A stretch of DNA of 14,546 bases from Salinisphaera sp035690525 (lineage in GTDB: Bacteria; Pseudomonadota; Gammaproteobacteria; Nevskiales; Salinisphaeraceae). The notes beneath the pieces are model-generated. The model was not told where the DNA came from, did not search any database, and saw only the letters and a program-made list of their open reading frames with translations. Position numbers and translations under genes: made by a program. The DNA is taken from assembly GCF_035690525.1 (NCBI RefSeq), contig NZ_DASSKM010000061.1, forward strand, positions 1 through 14,546. Reading direction: 5' to 3'. The stretch's first letter is position 1; each line of letters opens with the position of its first letter. Positions 1 through 7,213 of this stretch are shown here, piece after piece.

Positions 1-1
1 C

Positions 2-3000
2 GGCCGCCTGGCGCGCCTGACCGGCCCGGCCGGGGCGGTCACCGCGTACGGCTACGACGATCGCGGCAACCTCGCCCAAGTCATCGGCCCCGAGGGCCGC
101 GTCCGGCGCTATCACTACGACGATCCGTTTGATGCGCACAACCTCACCGGCCTCAGCCGCGGGCGGATGCCGGCGGGGTATCGACCCCAGCCGCTCGCGC
201 CGCCGGAAGCGCCGGCCCTCCCCGACGGCCTGGAACCGTATACCGTCGCCGCCGATGACACCGGCCAAACCGCCCACGCCCACGACGTCGCGTATAAGGC
301 CGGCGATGCGTCCGATACCGCCGTCGAGCCGCCCCAGCCCGCCGATCTCATCCGCATCGCCACCTGGGCGTATGACCGCCACGATCGGGCCGTGCTGTCC
401 GTGCATGCCCACGGCGCCGATCAAACCACACTCGCGTTCAAGCCCCACCGGACCGTGGTCGACCGCGCCGGCCAGGGCCCCAGCATCTATCACACCGCCA
501 CCCGCCACGGCGTGCCGATCGTCACCGCGATCGACGGGCCGGGCTGTGCGGCCTGTGGCGACCATGCCGTGAGCTATACCTACAACCGCCGTCTGCGACT
601 CTCGCGGGTTCGTTTTGCCGACGGCAGCCAGACATTCTACCGCTACGACGGGCAAGGGCGCTTGTACCGGGCCGGCTATCGCGATGCCGCGGGCAACGCC
701 CACCTCGTGGCCGAGTTGTCATATCAAGGCGACAGCGAGCGTGTAACGCGGATCGCCAGCCCCAGCGTCAAGCCCGCGGGGCAGCGGGTAATCCGTATCG
801 CATACGACGATTATCATCGACCGATCCGGATCATCCAGGCGGGTTACGCGCCGACGCCCGGCGGCGGCTGGCGGCCAATCAGCCGGACCCTCATGGACCG
901 GCGGCCCGAGCCCGCGGACAATACTTCGGCCCATCCCGCGGGCCTGGAACCCTACGATCCGCCCACCGCCTACAAGCTGGCCGACGGCCCGGGCCTCACC
1001 CGCGACGCCAACGGCCGGATCACCCAGCGGATCGCGGCCGACGGCGCCATCACCCGCCTGACCTACGACGCCGCCGGGCGCCTGACCCGGCTGGTCCGCC
1101 ATGCCGAGACCGCGGCGGCCGAAACCGTGACCCTGGCCTATGACGCCGCCGGGCACGTCATCGCGATCACCGGGCCCAAGGGCAGCGTGCACGCGAGCTA
1201 CGACGCCGCCGGCCGGCTGACCGGCGTGCGCAACGCCACAGGCCGCCTGCGCATCGCCTACGACACCGCCAACCGCGTCACCCGCCGCCGGTGGCGCGAC
1301 GCCCAGGGCCAAGTCACGGCCACCCGCAACTATCGCTACGACGCCACCGGCGTGACCATCACCGACGGCCACGGCACAACGCTCGCGCATCGGCCGGCAC
1401 CCGGCGCATCACAGGCCGCACCGGCGGCCGCGAGGGCGGTTGCATCGGCCGCCGCCTCGATTACCCGCAATCCGCGGGGCTGGATCATCGCCGTCACCGA
1501 TCCCCGCGGCAACACCACGCGCCGGGGCCTCGACGACTTCGGGCGCTGGCTGTTCACGGCCAGTCCCGATGCCGGGCTGACCACCTACCGTTACGACGCC
1601 AACGGTCGCCTGCGCCACAAGACCCGGCCGGGCCATGCCCGGGCCGATTTCGCCTACGGCCCCGCCGGCCGCCCGGCCCAGGTCGCGGTCGCCGGCGGCC
1701 CCCGCTACCGTTTTGCCTGGACGCCGGCCGGCCGGCTGGCCGGCATCTGGAGCCCGACGCATGACGAGACCCGCCAGTACGGCCCGCACGGCCGTGTGAC
1801 CGCGCACAGCCGGCGCATCGGCGACCGGCGCTATACCACGCACTATGCCTACAACGCGGCCGGCCGGATCAGCCGCGTCACCCGCGCCGACGGCACGACC
1901 CTCGATTATCATTATCGTCCCGACGGCGCGCTCGCCGGCATCGGCCGGGCCGGTTGGCTCGGCGCCGAGACTCCGATCGTGAGCGCGCTCGACGACAGCG
2001 CCGGCGCGAATGAGGCCGTGCGCGCCTGGCGTTTTGGCAACGGCCTCGCCACGACCCGCCGCTTTGACGCCAACGGGCGCCTGCGCTCGTTACACATCGG
2101 CGCGCTGCACACGTTTGTTTATCATCGCGACGCCGCCGGCCGCGTCATCGGCGTCGACGACCACGGCGCGATCAGCCGCCGCTATCGCTTCGACGCCCAC
2201 GGCCGGCTGGATTTCGCGCTGACGCCGTGGGCGCTGTACGGCTATCGGTACGACGCCAACGGCAACCGCACCCAACGCGTGATCAATGGCCGGCATATCG
2301 GCTTGATCTACGCCGACGACAGCAACCGGCTACAGCGGATCGCCGCGCTGCGCCCCGGCTGGCACGCGCCGCTCAAGGCGGCGCCGCGGGCGGTGGCGTT
2401 TGCACCCGGTGCTGCGCCGACGCCGGCCGTGTCGGTCCACACCCAGGCCGGGGGACAGATCTCCCAGCTTGGCGGCCTGCGGATCACCTACAACGCCAAC
2501 GGCCAACCGGCCGCGCTCTATCGCGGTGGGCGCCGCATCGCCACCTATCAATACAACAGTCGCGCCCAGCGCATCACCAAGACCGTCTATCCCGCCGACG
2601 GCCGCCAAGCCCACACCACCCACTATCTTTATACCCACGGCCGCCTGACCGCCGAAGCCAACGGCCAGGGCGAGATCACCCGTAACTATGTCTACTGGCA
2701 CAACCGCCCAGTCGCGATCCTCCAAAACGATACGATCTACGCCGTGCACACCGGCCGCCGGGGCGCGCCGATCGCCGTGACCGACGCCGAGCAAACCGTG
2801 GTCTGGCAAGCCCACTACGCGCCCTTCGGCCAGGCGTTCGTCGACCATGACCCGGACGGCGACGGCACGGCCTTCATTCTCAACCTGCGCCTGCCCGGGC
2901 AATACGCCGACGCCGAATCCGGGCTGTATTACAACCACCATCGCTATTACAACCCGGCCACCGGGCGCTATATCAGCAGCGATCCGATGGGCATAGCCGC

Positions 3001-4330
3001 GGGCTTGAATACCTACGCCTACGTCAAGAACGACCCCATCAACAACGTCGATCCGCTGGGTTTGTTGTTGTTTGCCTTTGATGGGACGAGTAACGCGGAT
3101 ACCGATCCGAACGTCAGCAACGTCGTCAAGTTTCGCGATGCCTATCGGGCCGACATCGGCGAGCCGACGACGCCATCGGCCGGCTTATACGGGGCTCACT
3201 GGTACTACATCACCGGCGCGGGTCGGGATGATCCGCGCAGCGGATTAAACGCCGGATACGGCCAACCGGATATCAAGAACTTCGACCTGGCCTACGGCAA
3301 CAAGACCGGCGAACGCGTGCTGATCATGGCCAGCCGGTTTTTCAACTACCTGAATAAGCTCAACAGCCTGAGCCAACGCGGCGCGCTGTCCACCGACCAT
3401 CTCAATATCGATATGATCGGTTTTAGCCGCGGCGCGGGCGAAGCGCGTATCTTCGCGAATCTGCTCGATCAATTTTTGCACGGCGCCGAGTCTTTCATCG
3501 TGACGAACGGGATTGCCGATGTCGCCGTCGACTTCAACGACTCGCCCATAGCCTCGCAAGCGCGGCAATTTTTGAATCGCAGCTGTTTCCACGTCAACCT
3601 GCGCTATCTAGGGCTATGGGACACCGTGCCGCATATCGGGACAGCCGAGGTCAACGACTCAATCGAATCGGCGGGCTCGCACGGCGACGCCTATCTCGGC
3701 ATTCCCGGCAGCATCGACTTCACCGCCCAAGCCGTGGCCGTCGACGAACGGCGCGGCATCTTCGATGCCTGGTCGATCTATGACACACCGAGCCAGAAAA
3801 TAAACCAGGCCGGCAAGAAGCTGGAAAAGGGGTTTATCGGCGATCACACCGACATCGGCGGGGCCGGCGACGGCGATTTATCCGATATCGCACTGAACTG
3901 GATTATCGAGCAAGGCGTGGAGTATACGAGTATGCGTCAGCCCGAATTGCCGGATAAATATAAAAAAGTCACCAACCCGCTGGTCAACGACAATGTCTAT
4001 GACCCCATAGTCTTTGGCGCTGGGCGCCTGTATCAACCGGGGCGCGAGTTTCGCTATCTCGACTACGATGAGGACACCGACGTGAAACAAAAAGAATACC
4101 GAGTTCCCGATGGAGTCGACGACGACCTGGATTTTCAGCGCTCTTTGAACTTCATAGAAAAGAATATCTATACCGATACGCTAACGCCAATATTGGGTGA
4201 CGATCACCAGCATCATACAACGCTGAAAAAGGTGGATGGCGAATATAAGTATCGAATTTGGCTTAAAAAGCATTACGGGTTGGATATTGATATTGACGAT
4301 TCCAATTTAGACCGGAAAATTCTGGACTGA
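2..4330 (+). CDS. RHS/YD-repeat protein with C-terminal Tle1-like (DUF2235) phospholipase toxin domain, 5' end outside window
   Basis: The frame is open from the first complete codon at position 2, so the N-terminus is missing; an ATG at 167 is only an internal methionine. 1442 residues are visible. Residues 1 to about 960 hold more than ten YD-type repeats (YDDRGN, YDAAGR, YDANGR, FDAHGR), and a GPGCAACG motif typical of some RHS shells. The RHS core end follows: YAPFGQ, QYADAESGLYYNHHRYYN, RYISSDPMG and DPLGL (residues 1017-1021). In known RHS proteins this region forms a cocoon and is cleaved after the DPxGL motif, freeing the C-terminal domain. Residues 1022-1442 are a lipase domain: FAFDGTSN at its start, GFSRGAGEAR with Ser1142, LGLWDTV with Asp1207, and GDHTDIGG with His1282. 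This is the Tle1/DUF2235 pattern, so the inferred role is an antibacterial phospholipase delivered by type VI secretion; the N-terminus that would show PAAR or VgrG-binding parts is not visible. A small lipoprotein gene follows 18 bases on. Confidence 0.95.
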   Translation, partial: GRLARLTGPAGAVTAYGYDDRGNLAQVIGPEGRVRRYHYDDPFDAHNLTGLSRGRMPAGYRPQPLAPPEAPALPDGLEPYTVAADDTGQTAHAHDVAYKAGDASDTAVEPPQPADLIRIATWAYDRHDRAVLSVHAHGADQTTLAFKPHRTVVDRAGQGPSIYHTATRHGVPIVTAIDGPGCAACGDHAVSYTYNRRLRLSRVRFADGSQTFYRYDGQGRLYRAGYRDAAGNAHLVAELSYQGDSERVTRIASPSVKPAGQRVIRIAYDDYHRPIRIIQAGYAPTPGGGWRPISRTLMDRRPEPADNTSAHPAGLEPYDPPTAYKLADGPGLTRDANGRITQRIAADGAITRLTYDAAGRLTRLVRHAETAAAETVTLAYDAAGHVIAITGPKGSVHASYDAAGRLTGVRNATGRLRIAYDTANRVTRRRWRDAQGQVTATRNYRYDATGVTITDGHGTTLAHRPAPGASQAAPAAARAVASAAASITRNPRGWIIAVTDPRGNTTRRGLDDFGRWLFTASPDAGLTTYRYDANGRLRHKTRPGHARADFAYGPAGRPAQVAVAGGPRYRFAWTPAGRLAGIWSPTHDETRQYGPHGRVTAHSRRIGDRRYTTHYAYNAAGRISRVTRADGTTLDYHYRPDGALAGIGRAGWLGAETPIVSALDDSAGANEAVRAWRFGNGLATTRRFDANGRLRSLHIGALHTFVYHRDAAGRVIGVDDHGAISRRYRFDAHGRLDFALTPWALYGYRYDANGNRTQRVINGRHIGLIYADDSNRLQRIAALRPGWHAPLKAAPRAVAFAPGAAPTPAVSVHTQAGGQISQLGGLRITYNANGQPAALYRGGRRIATYQYNSRAQRITKTVYPADGRQAHTTHYLYTHGRLTAEANGQGEITRNYVYWHNRPVAILQNDTIYAVHTGRRGAPIAVTDAEQTVVWQAHYAPFGQAFVDHDPDGDGTAFILNLRLPGQYADAESGLYYNHHRYYNPATGRYISSDPMGIAAGLNTYAYVKNDPINNVDPLGLLLFAFDGTSNADTDPNVSNVVKFRDAYRADIGEPTTPSAGLYGAHWYYITGAGRDDPRSGLNAGYGQPDIKNFDLAYGNKTGERVLIMASRFFNYLNKLNSLSQRGALSTDHLNIDMIGFSRGAGEARIFANLLDQFLHGAESFIVTNGIADVAVDFNDSPIASQARQFLNRSCFHVNLRYLGLWDTVPHIGTAEVNDSIESAGSHGDAYLGIPGSIDFTAQAVAVDERRGIFDAWSIYDTPSQKINQAGKKLEKGFIGDHTDIGGAGDGDLSDIALNWIIEQGVEYTSMRQPELPDKYKKVTNPLVNDNVYDPIVFGAGRLYQPGREFRYLDYDEDTDVKQKEYRVPDGVDDDLDFQRSLNFIEKNIYTDTLTPILGDDHQHHTTLKKVDGEYKYRIWLKKHYGLDIDIDDSNLDRKILD
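3065..4327 (+). other. Toxin domain of the RHS protein: Tle1-like lipase (DUF2235)
   Basis: This is the part of the RHS gene after the DPLGL junction (3050-3064). It encodes 421 residues. The serine of GFSRG is codon 3425-3427, the Asp of GLWDTV is 3620-3622 and the His of GDHTDIGG is 3845-3847; by family analogy these are candidates for the Ser-Asp-His triad. The block GDLSDIALNW after the His is also typical of the family. A hand count over 4141-4320 gives 38% GC, against 72% in a sample of the YD repeats (1141-1200). The last roughly 100 residues are acidic and have no motif I recognise. Enzyme class is supported by motifs; the exact lipid bond cleaved is not. Confidence 0.88.
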
Positions 4331-4335
4331 TAAAA

Positions 4336-4341
4336 AAGGAG
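4336..4341 (+). promoter_or_regulatory. Ribosome binding site of the lipoprotein gene
   Basis: AAGGAG lies 7 bases before the ATG at 4349 and just after the RHS stop codon (4328-4330). It fixes the start of the downstream gene and suggests it is translated efficiently from the same transcript as the toxin. Confidence 0.8.
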
Positions 4342-4348
4342 TACTTAT

Positions 4349-4888
4349 ATGACATCGAGGCTCCTAGCGCTTTTGTTTTTCATCATAAGCTTGCCCGCCT
4401 GTAGCGTACTGAGCAATAAACTTCCATATCGAATCGAAGTATCTAACTACGGTTCAAATGGAGTTATACTGCGGCATTTTCCCGTGCCTTCAGTCGCTAA
4501 TCACCCCTCTCAATGGTATATAACTCCCGGCGGACCGGACGAACGGGATCCTCGCGTATATCATTTTTTTATTGGACACAAAAATGCGCTGCCAACAGCC
4601 CTAGCCATCCATTGGCAGCTAGCTAAGCTATCCAACTGCGATGAGTATCCTTGTGACTGGACTCCCATCAAAGGCAAGCGCTTCAGCAAAACCCTGAATT
4701 TGGCCGCGCTCGCCCAGAGAGCCAAACGCTACTCCAAGGTACCTGGGATCGCCGCGCCGAATTGCTTACTAATCAAGTTCTTTTTCCGCGAAGATCAACT
4801 CACTGCAAAAGCGGTTAAAGCGCACTTCGGCGGCGTAGACCCGCCCGAGTGCTACGGCTCGGTCCCTGTAAGTCCGCGGCGCGATTAA
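4349..4888 (+). CDS. Putative lipoprotein, candidate immunity protein for the RHS-Tle1 toxin
   Basis: 179 residues. The N-terminus has a short positive start (MTSR), a hydrophobic stretch (LLALLFFIISL) and a lipobox LPAC with Cys18, so export and lipid attachment are predicted; residue +2 is Ser, consistent with outer-membrane retention in a gammaproteobacterium. The mature part is about 162 residues with a beta-rich first half (YRIEVSNYGSNG, QWYITPGG) and Cys54-type spacing further on (NCDEYPCDW, PNCLL, PECYG), giving four or more cysteines that could pair in the periplasm. I do not recognise the family with certainty. Immunity is inferred from position (18 bases after the toxin, same strand), low GC (45% over 4381-4500, like the toxin tip) and the known fact that immunity proteins to type VI phospholipases are often periplasmic lipoproteins. 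It could alternatively be an accessory lipoprotein of unrelated function. Confidence 0.85.
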   Translation: MTSRLLALLFFIISLPACSVLSNKLPYRIEVSNYGSNGVILRHFPVPSVANHPSQWYITPGGPDERDPRVYHFFIGHKNALPTALAIHWQLAKLSNCDEYPCDWTPIKGKRFSKTLNLAALAQRAKRYSKVPGIAAPNCLLIKFFFREDQLTAKAVKAHFGGVDPPECYGSVPVSPRRD

Positions 4889-4973
4889 ACAGGAAAACGG
4901 TCGGAAAAAATTGGGGCCGCGTACGCCGGTTGCGGAGCGCTCTCCTCCCAGTGTGACAATCGCAGCTGATCTA

Positions 4974-5008
4974 GGGTTCCGGGACGGGTTCCGGGGGCGG
5001 GTTCCGGG
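4974..5008 (+). repeat. Three tandem copies of GGGTTCCGGG
   Basis: GGGTTCCGGG occurs at 4974-4983, 4986-4995 and 4999-5008, that is with a 12- to 13-base period. The third copy runs directly into the first GGGGACAGTATACTTAATT sequence, so the two repeat types appear to belong to one element. Confidence 0.85.
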
Positions 5009-5160
5009 GACAGTATACTTAATTCGGGACCGATTCGGGGACAGTATATTTAATTTGTGGTCCAAATAAAAAGCGTACTATGACCCGGCGCAGTCTTGTT
5101 CCATCTGAGTCAGCCTATTCATGACTTAAAAACTATTTGAATTAAATATACTGCCCCCCC
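5002..5160. repeat. Inverted-repeat element built from GGGGACAGTATA(C/T)TTAATT units (MITE/REP-like remnant)
   Basis: Two direct copies of TTC(C)GGGGACAGTATA(C/T)TTAATT lie at 5002-5024 and 5034-5055. A third copy is inverted at 5140-5157; its core AATTAAATATACTG (5140-5153) is the exact reverse complement of 5042-5055, 14 of 14 bases, and the match extends over the G-run with one A/G change. The 84 bases between the facing arms are AT-rich and non-coding. From memory, similar GGGACAGTATACTTAATT strings accompany Y1-type (IS200/RAYT-like) transposase genes in proteobacteria; no such gene is present here, so this would be a non-autonomous copy or a remnant. The mobile-element reading is inference; the repeats themselves are seen directly. 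Confidence 0.7.
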
Positions 5161-5335
5161 TGAACTGCCGCGGTAAGCCTCGTCCGGTGTCCGCTCCTCA
5201 AGCGGGCTGGTAGCCTGACCGAGCACGGCCCGTTGCAAAGCGGGTTCCTGGGCCGGCATTCAAATAGATGGCGTACCGGCTCAATAATACGAACGCGCCC
5301 ACGGTCGGCGGCCGCGAAGCCTTGGTCTTGAGAAT

Positions 5336-5351
5336 AGCCGACGCATCGGCT
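5336..5351 (+). promoter_or_regulatory. Small hairpin upstream of the amn ribosome binding site
   Basis: AGCCGA-CGCA-TCGGCT is a perfect 6-bp stem with a 4-base loop, ending 14 bases before the amn AAGGA. It could be a leader hairpin or a protein-binding dyad. A stem this short can also arise by chance in GC-rich DNA. Confidence 0.35.
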
Positions 5352-5365
5352 GTCACCCGATTAAT

Positions 5366-5370
5366 AAGGA
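5366..5370 (+). promoter_or_regulatory. Ribosome binding site deciding the amn start
   Basis: AAGGA is 7 bases from the ATG at 5378. A TTG two codons upstream (5372) is in frame but lies one base from the AAGGA, too close to be used, so ATG 5378 is preferred. Confidence 0.75.
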
Positions 5371-5377
5371 TTTGAAC

Positions 5378-6850
5378 ATGCCCGGCACCGCACACGGCAA
5401 CGCTCGCGACCTGCAAACCTTCGACAGCGCCGAGGCCGCGGTCGCCCGGATCGAGTCGTTGTATGCAGCCGCACGCGCTCAGATGGCCGATCGGCATCGC
5501 CGCTTCGTCGCCGGCGAACATGAGCCCGAAGCCATGCCCGCGGCCTACTATCCGTATGTCGGCATCGAAACCACGCCGGACCGGCTGGTCAGTTCGGCGC
5601 GCCCGACCTATGGTTCGCTGCGCAAGGGCGGCGTGCACGGAACCACCGTCACCCGACCCGATTTGTTTCACGACTATTTATTGGAGCAGCTATCGCTGTT
5701 GGTCGAAAATCACGGCGCGGCGATTCAGGTCGGGTTGTCCGACCAGCCTGTCCCGTTGCCGTTCATGATCGAGCAGGCGACCGCCGATCTCACGCCGGCC
5801 GCGGTGCGCGCGCTGGAGCGCGCCTTTCATCTGCCGGATCTGGCCAAGATGAACGATGCGATTCCCAACAGTACGCATCGCACACAGCCCGGACAGCCGT
5901 TCCCGCTGGCCCTGTTCGACGCCCAACGCACCGATCTCGCGCTGCAACGGCTGGCCCACTACACCGGCACCGATCCGGCTTATTTCCAGGGCTTCGTGCT
6001 GCTGACCAATTATCAGCGCTATGTCGACGATTTCGCGGCGTACGCGACCGATCAAGTCAACAGCCACGACGAATATACCGGATTCGTCTCGCCCGGCGAC
6101 GTGGTCGAGCCCAACGCCCGTTTCGATCATCTGGAAGCCGGCGGCGAGGCGCCGAAGCATCTACCGCCGATGCCGGCCTATCATCTGACCCGCAAGGACG
6201 GCCTCGGCGTCACGTTGATCAACATCGGCATGGGCCCGTCCAACGCCAAGACCATCACCGATCATCTGGCGGTACTGCGCCCGCACTGCTGGCTGATGAT
6301 CGGCCACTGCGGCGGCCTGCGCCGATCCCAGCAACTCGGCGACTATGTGCTCGCCCATGCGTATGTGCGCGAGGACCACGTGCTCGATCAGGACTTGCCG
6401 CCCTGGGTGCCGATCCCGCCGATCGCCGAGATGCAGGTCGCGCTCGAACAAGCGGTTTCGGGCGTGACCGGCCTATCGCAACGCGATCTGAAGAATCGTC
6501 TGCGCACCGGTACCGTCGCCAGCACCGATAACCGCAACTGGGAGTTTCGCTACAACGAACTCTACGAACGCTTTTCCCAATCGCGGGCGATCGCCATCGA
6601 CATGGAAAGCGCGACCATCGCCGCCAACGGTTTTCGGCTGCGGGTGCCCTACGCCACCCTACTGTGTGTATCCGATAAGCCGATGCACGGCGAACTCAAG
6701 CTGCGCAGCATGGCCAACGCCTTCTATCAAAGCCAGGTCAAGCAGCATCTGATCATCGGACTGGAAACGCTGCAGCTGATCCGCGAGTCGGGCGTACAGG
6801 CGCTGCACTCGCGCAAGCTGCGTTCCTTCGACGAGCCGGCGTTTCGCTAA
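5378..6850 (+). CDS. amn: AMP nucleosidase
   Basis: 490 residues, close to the 484 of the Escherichia coli enzyme. Amn hydrolyses AMP to adenine and ribose 5-phosphate in the cytoplasm and helps control purine nucleotide levels. The N-terminal AMP nucleosidase domain (about residues 1-170) shows RPTYGSLRKGG, TRPDLFHDYLLEQL and LSDQPVPLPF. A middle part with FVLLTNYQRYVDDF is also characteristic. The C-terminal nucleoside-phosphorylase-like domain (from about 270) has INIGMGPSNAKTITDHLA, IGHCGGLRRSQQLGDYV, AIDMESATIAANGF with Glu410, and CVSDKPMHGELKL with Asp433, the residue expected to protonate the purine. It ends with the family's LHSRKLRSFDEPAFR tail. It is monocistronic by appearance, with 489 and 363 bases of flanking non-coding DNA. 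Confidence 0.97.
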   Translation: MPGTAHGNARDLQTFDSAEAAVARIESLYAAARAQMADRHRRFVAGEHEPEAMPAAYYPYVGIETTPDRLVSSARPTYGSLRKGGVHGTTVTRPDLFHDYLLEQLSLLVENHGAAIQVGLSDQPVPLPFMIEQATADLTPAAVRALERAFHLPDLAKMNDAIPNSTHRTQPGQPFPLALFDAQRTDLALQRLAHYTGTDPAYFQGFVLLTNYQRYVDDFAAYATDQVNSHDEYTGFVSPGDVVEPNARFDHLEAGGEAPKHLPPMPAYHLTRKDGLGVTLINIGMGPSNAKTITDHLAVLRPHCWLMIGHCGGLRRSQQLGDYVLAHAYVREDHVLDQDLPPWVPIPPIAEMQVALEQAVSGVTGLSQRDLKNRLRTGTVASTDNRNWEFRYNELYERFSQSRAIAIDMESATIAANGFRLRVPYATLLCVSDKPMHGELKLRSMANAFYQSQVKQHLIIGLETLQLIRESGVQALHSRKLRSFDEPAFR

Positions 6851-7213
6851 CCCTACCCGGCGTCCGGCAAGCGGAGCGTCGATAGCCGCAGCGCCTTTCG
6901 CCGCAGGTTTCCCGCCCCTTCGCACGCTCGATATTCGGGCGGAAGACGACTCTTACCCTAAAACAATGCCGCGTCCGGCCGTTAACTAATATGTCGAACA
7001 AAACCGGGGGACTCACGGCCGCAACGCATTAGCGTTCGGCGACAACAGATTTGTTCGGCGCAACCGCTTCGGTATCACCCGCCGGCATCTGCGGAACCAC
7101 TCGTCATGCCAGAACCTTTGCGTATCGCGCTACAGGCGATGCGAATGGCGTGGCGGGCCGGCCTCAGGCCGACGGACATCGAAGTCATTCATAGGCACGA
7201 GGGGGATCGTGGC
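6851..7213. other. 363-base gap between amn and the secreted-protein gene
   Basis: No gene is supported. The frame of the downstream protein is open back to an ATG at 7106, but that ATG has no ribosome binding site and would put 36 residues ahead of a clear signal peptide. The gap has a direct repeat of GTTCGGCG (7034-7041 and 7053-7060, 19 bases apart) that might be operator half-sites, and an isolated TAATAT (6987-6992) without a good -35 partner. No confident terminator after amn was seen. Confidence 0.6.
7199..7205 (+). promoter_or_regulatory. Ribosome binding site deciding the start of the secreted protein
   Basis: GAGGGGG lies 8 bases before the ATG at 7214. Starting there places the signal peptide exactly at the N-terminus. 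Confidence 0.65.

Larger units (their letters stand above)
4889..5377. other. 489-base gap between the toxin/immunity pair and amn, with repeats
   Basis: No convincing gene. The stretch holds the GGGTTCCGGG tandem repeats (4974-5008), the GGGG(A/G)CAGTATATTTAATT arms (5002-5157), an AT-rich core, then roughly 200 bases without clear structure until a small hairpin (5336-5351) and the amn ribosome binding site. I saw no confident terminator after the lipoprotein gene and no good sigma-70 promoter before amn. Confidence 0.7.

Noticed and set aside
719..1390. Minus-strand open frame of 223 residues inside the RHS gene
   Set aside because: Shadow of the YD repeats; Gly/Ala/Val-rich without any motif.
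4769..5065. Minus-strand open frame of 98 residues over the repeat element
   Set aside because: It reads through the GGGTTCCGGG and CAGTATA repeats and the end of the lipoprotein gene, with no family motif.
5226..5255. CGGCCC...GGGCCG possible terminator hairpin before amn
   Set aside because: Six base pairs around an 18-base loop and no T-run; likely chance in GC-rich DNA.
5372..5377. TTG as start codon of amn
   Set aside because: It is one base from the AAGGA ribosome binding site; the ATG at 5378 has correct spacing.
7106..7213. Upstream ATG for the secreted protein
   Set aside because: No ribosome binding site, and it would bury the signal peptide behind 36 residues of Arg-rich sequence.
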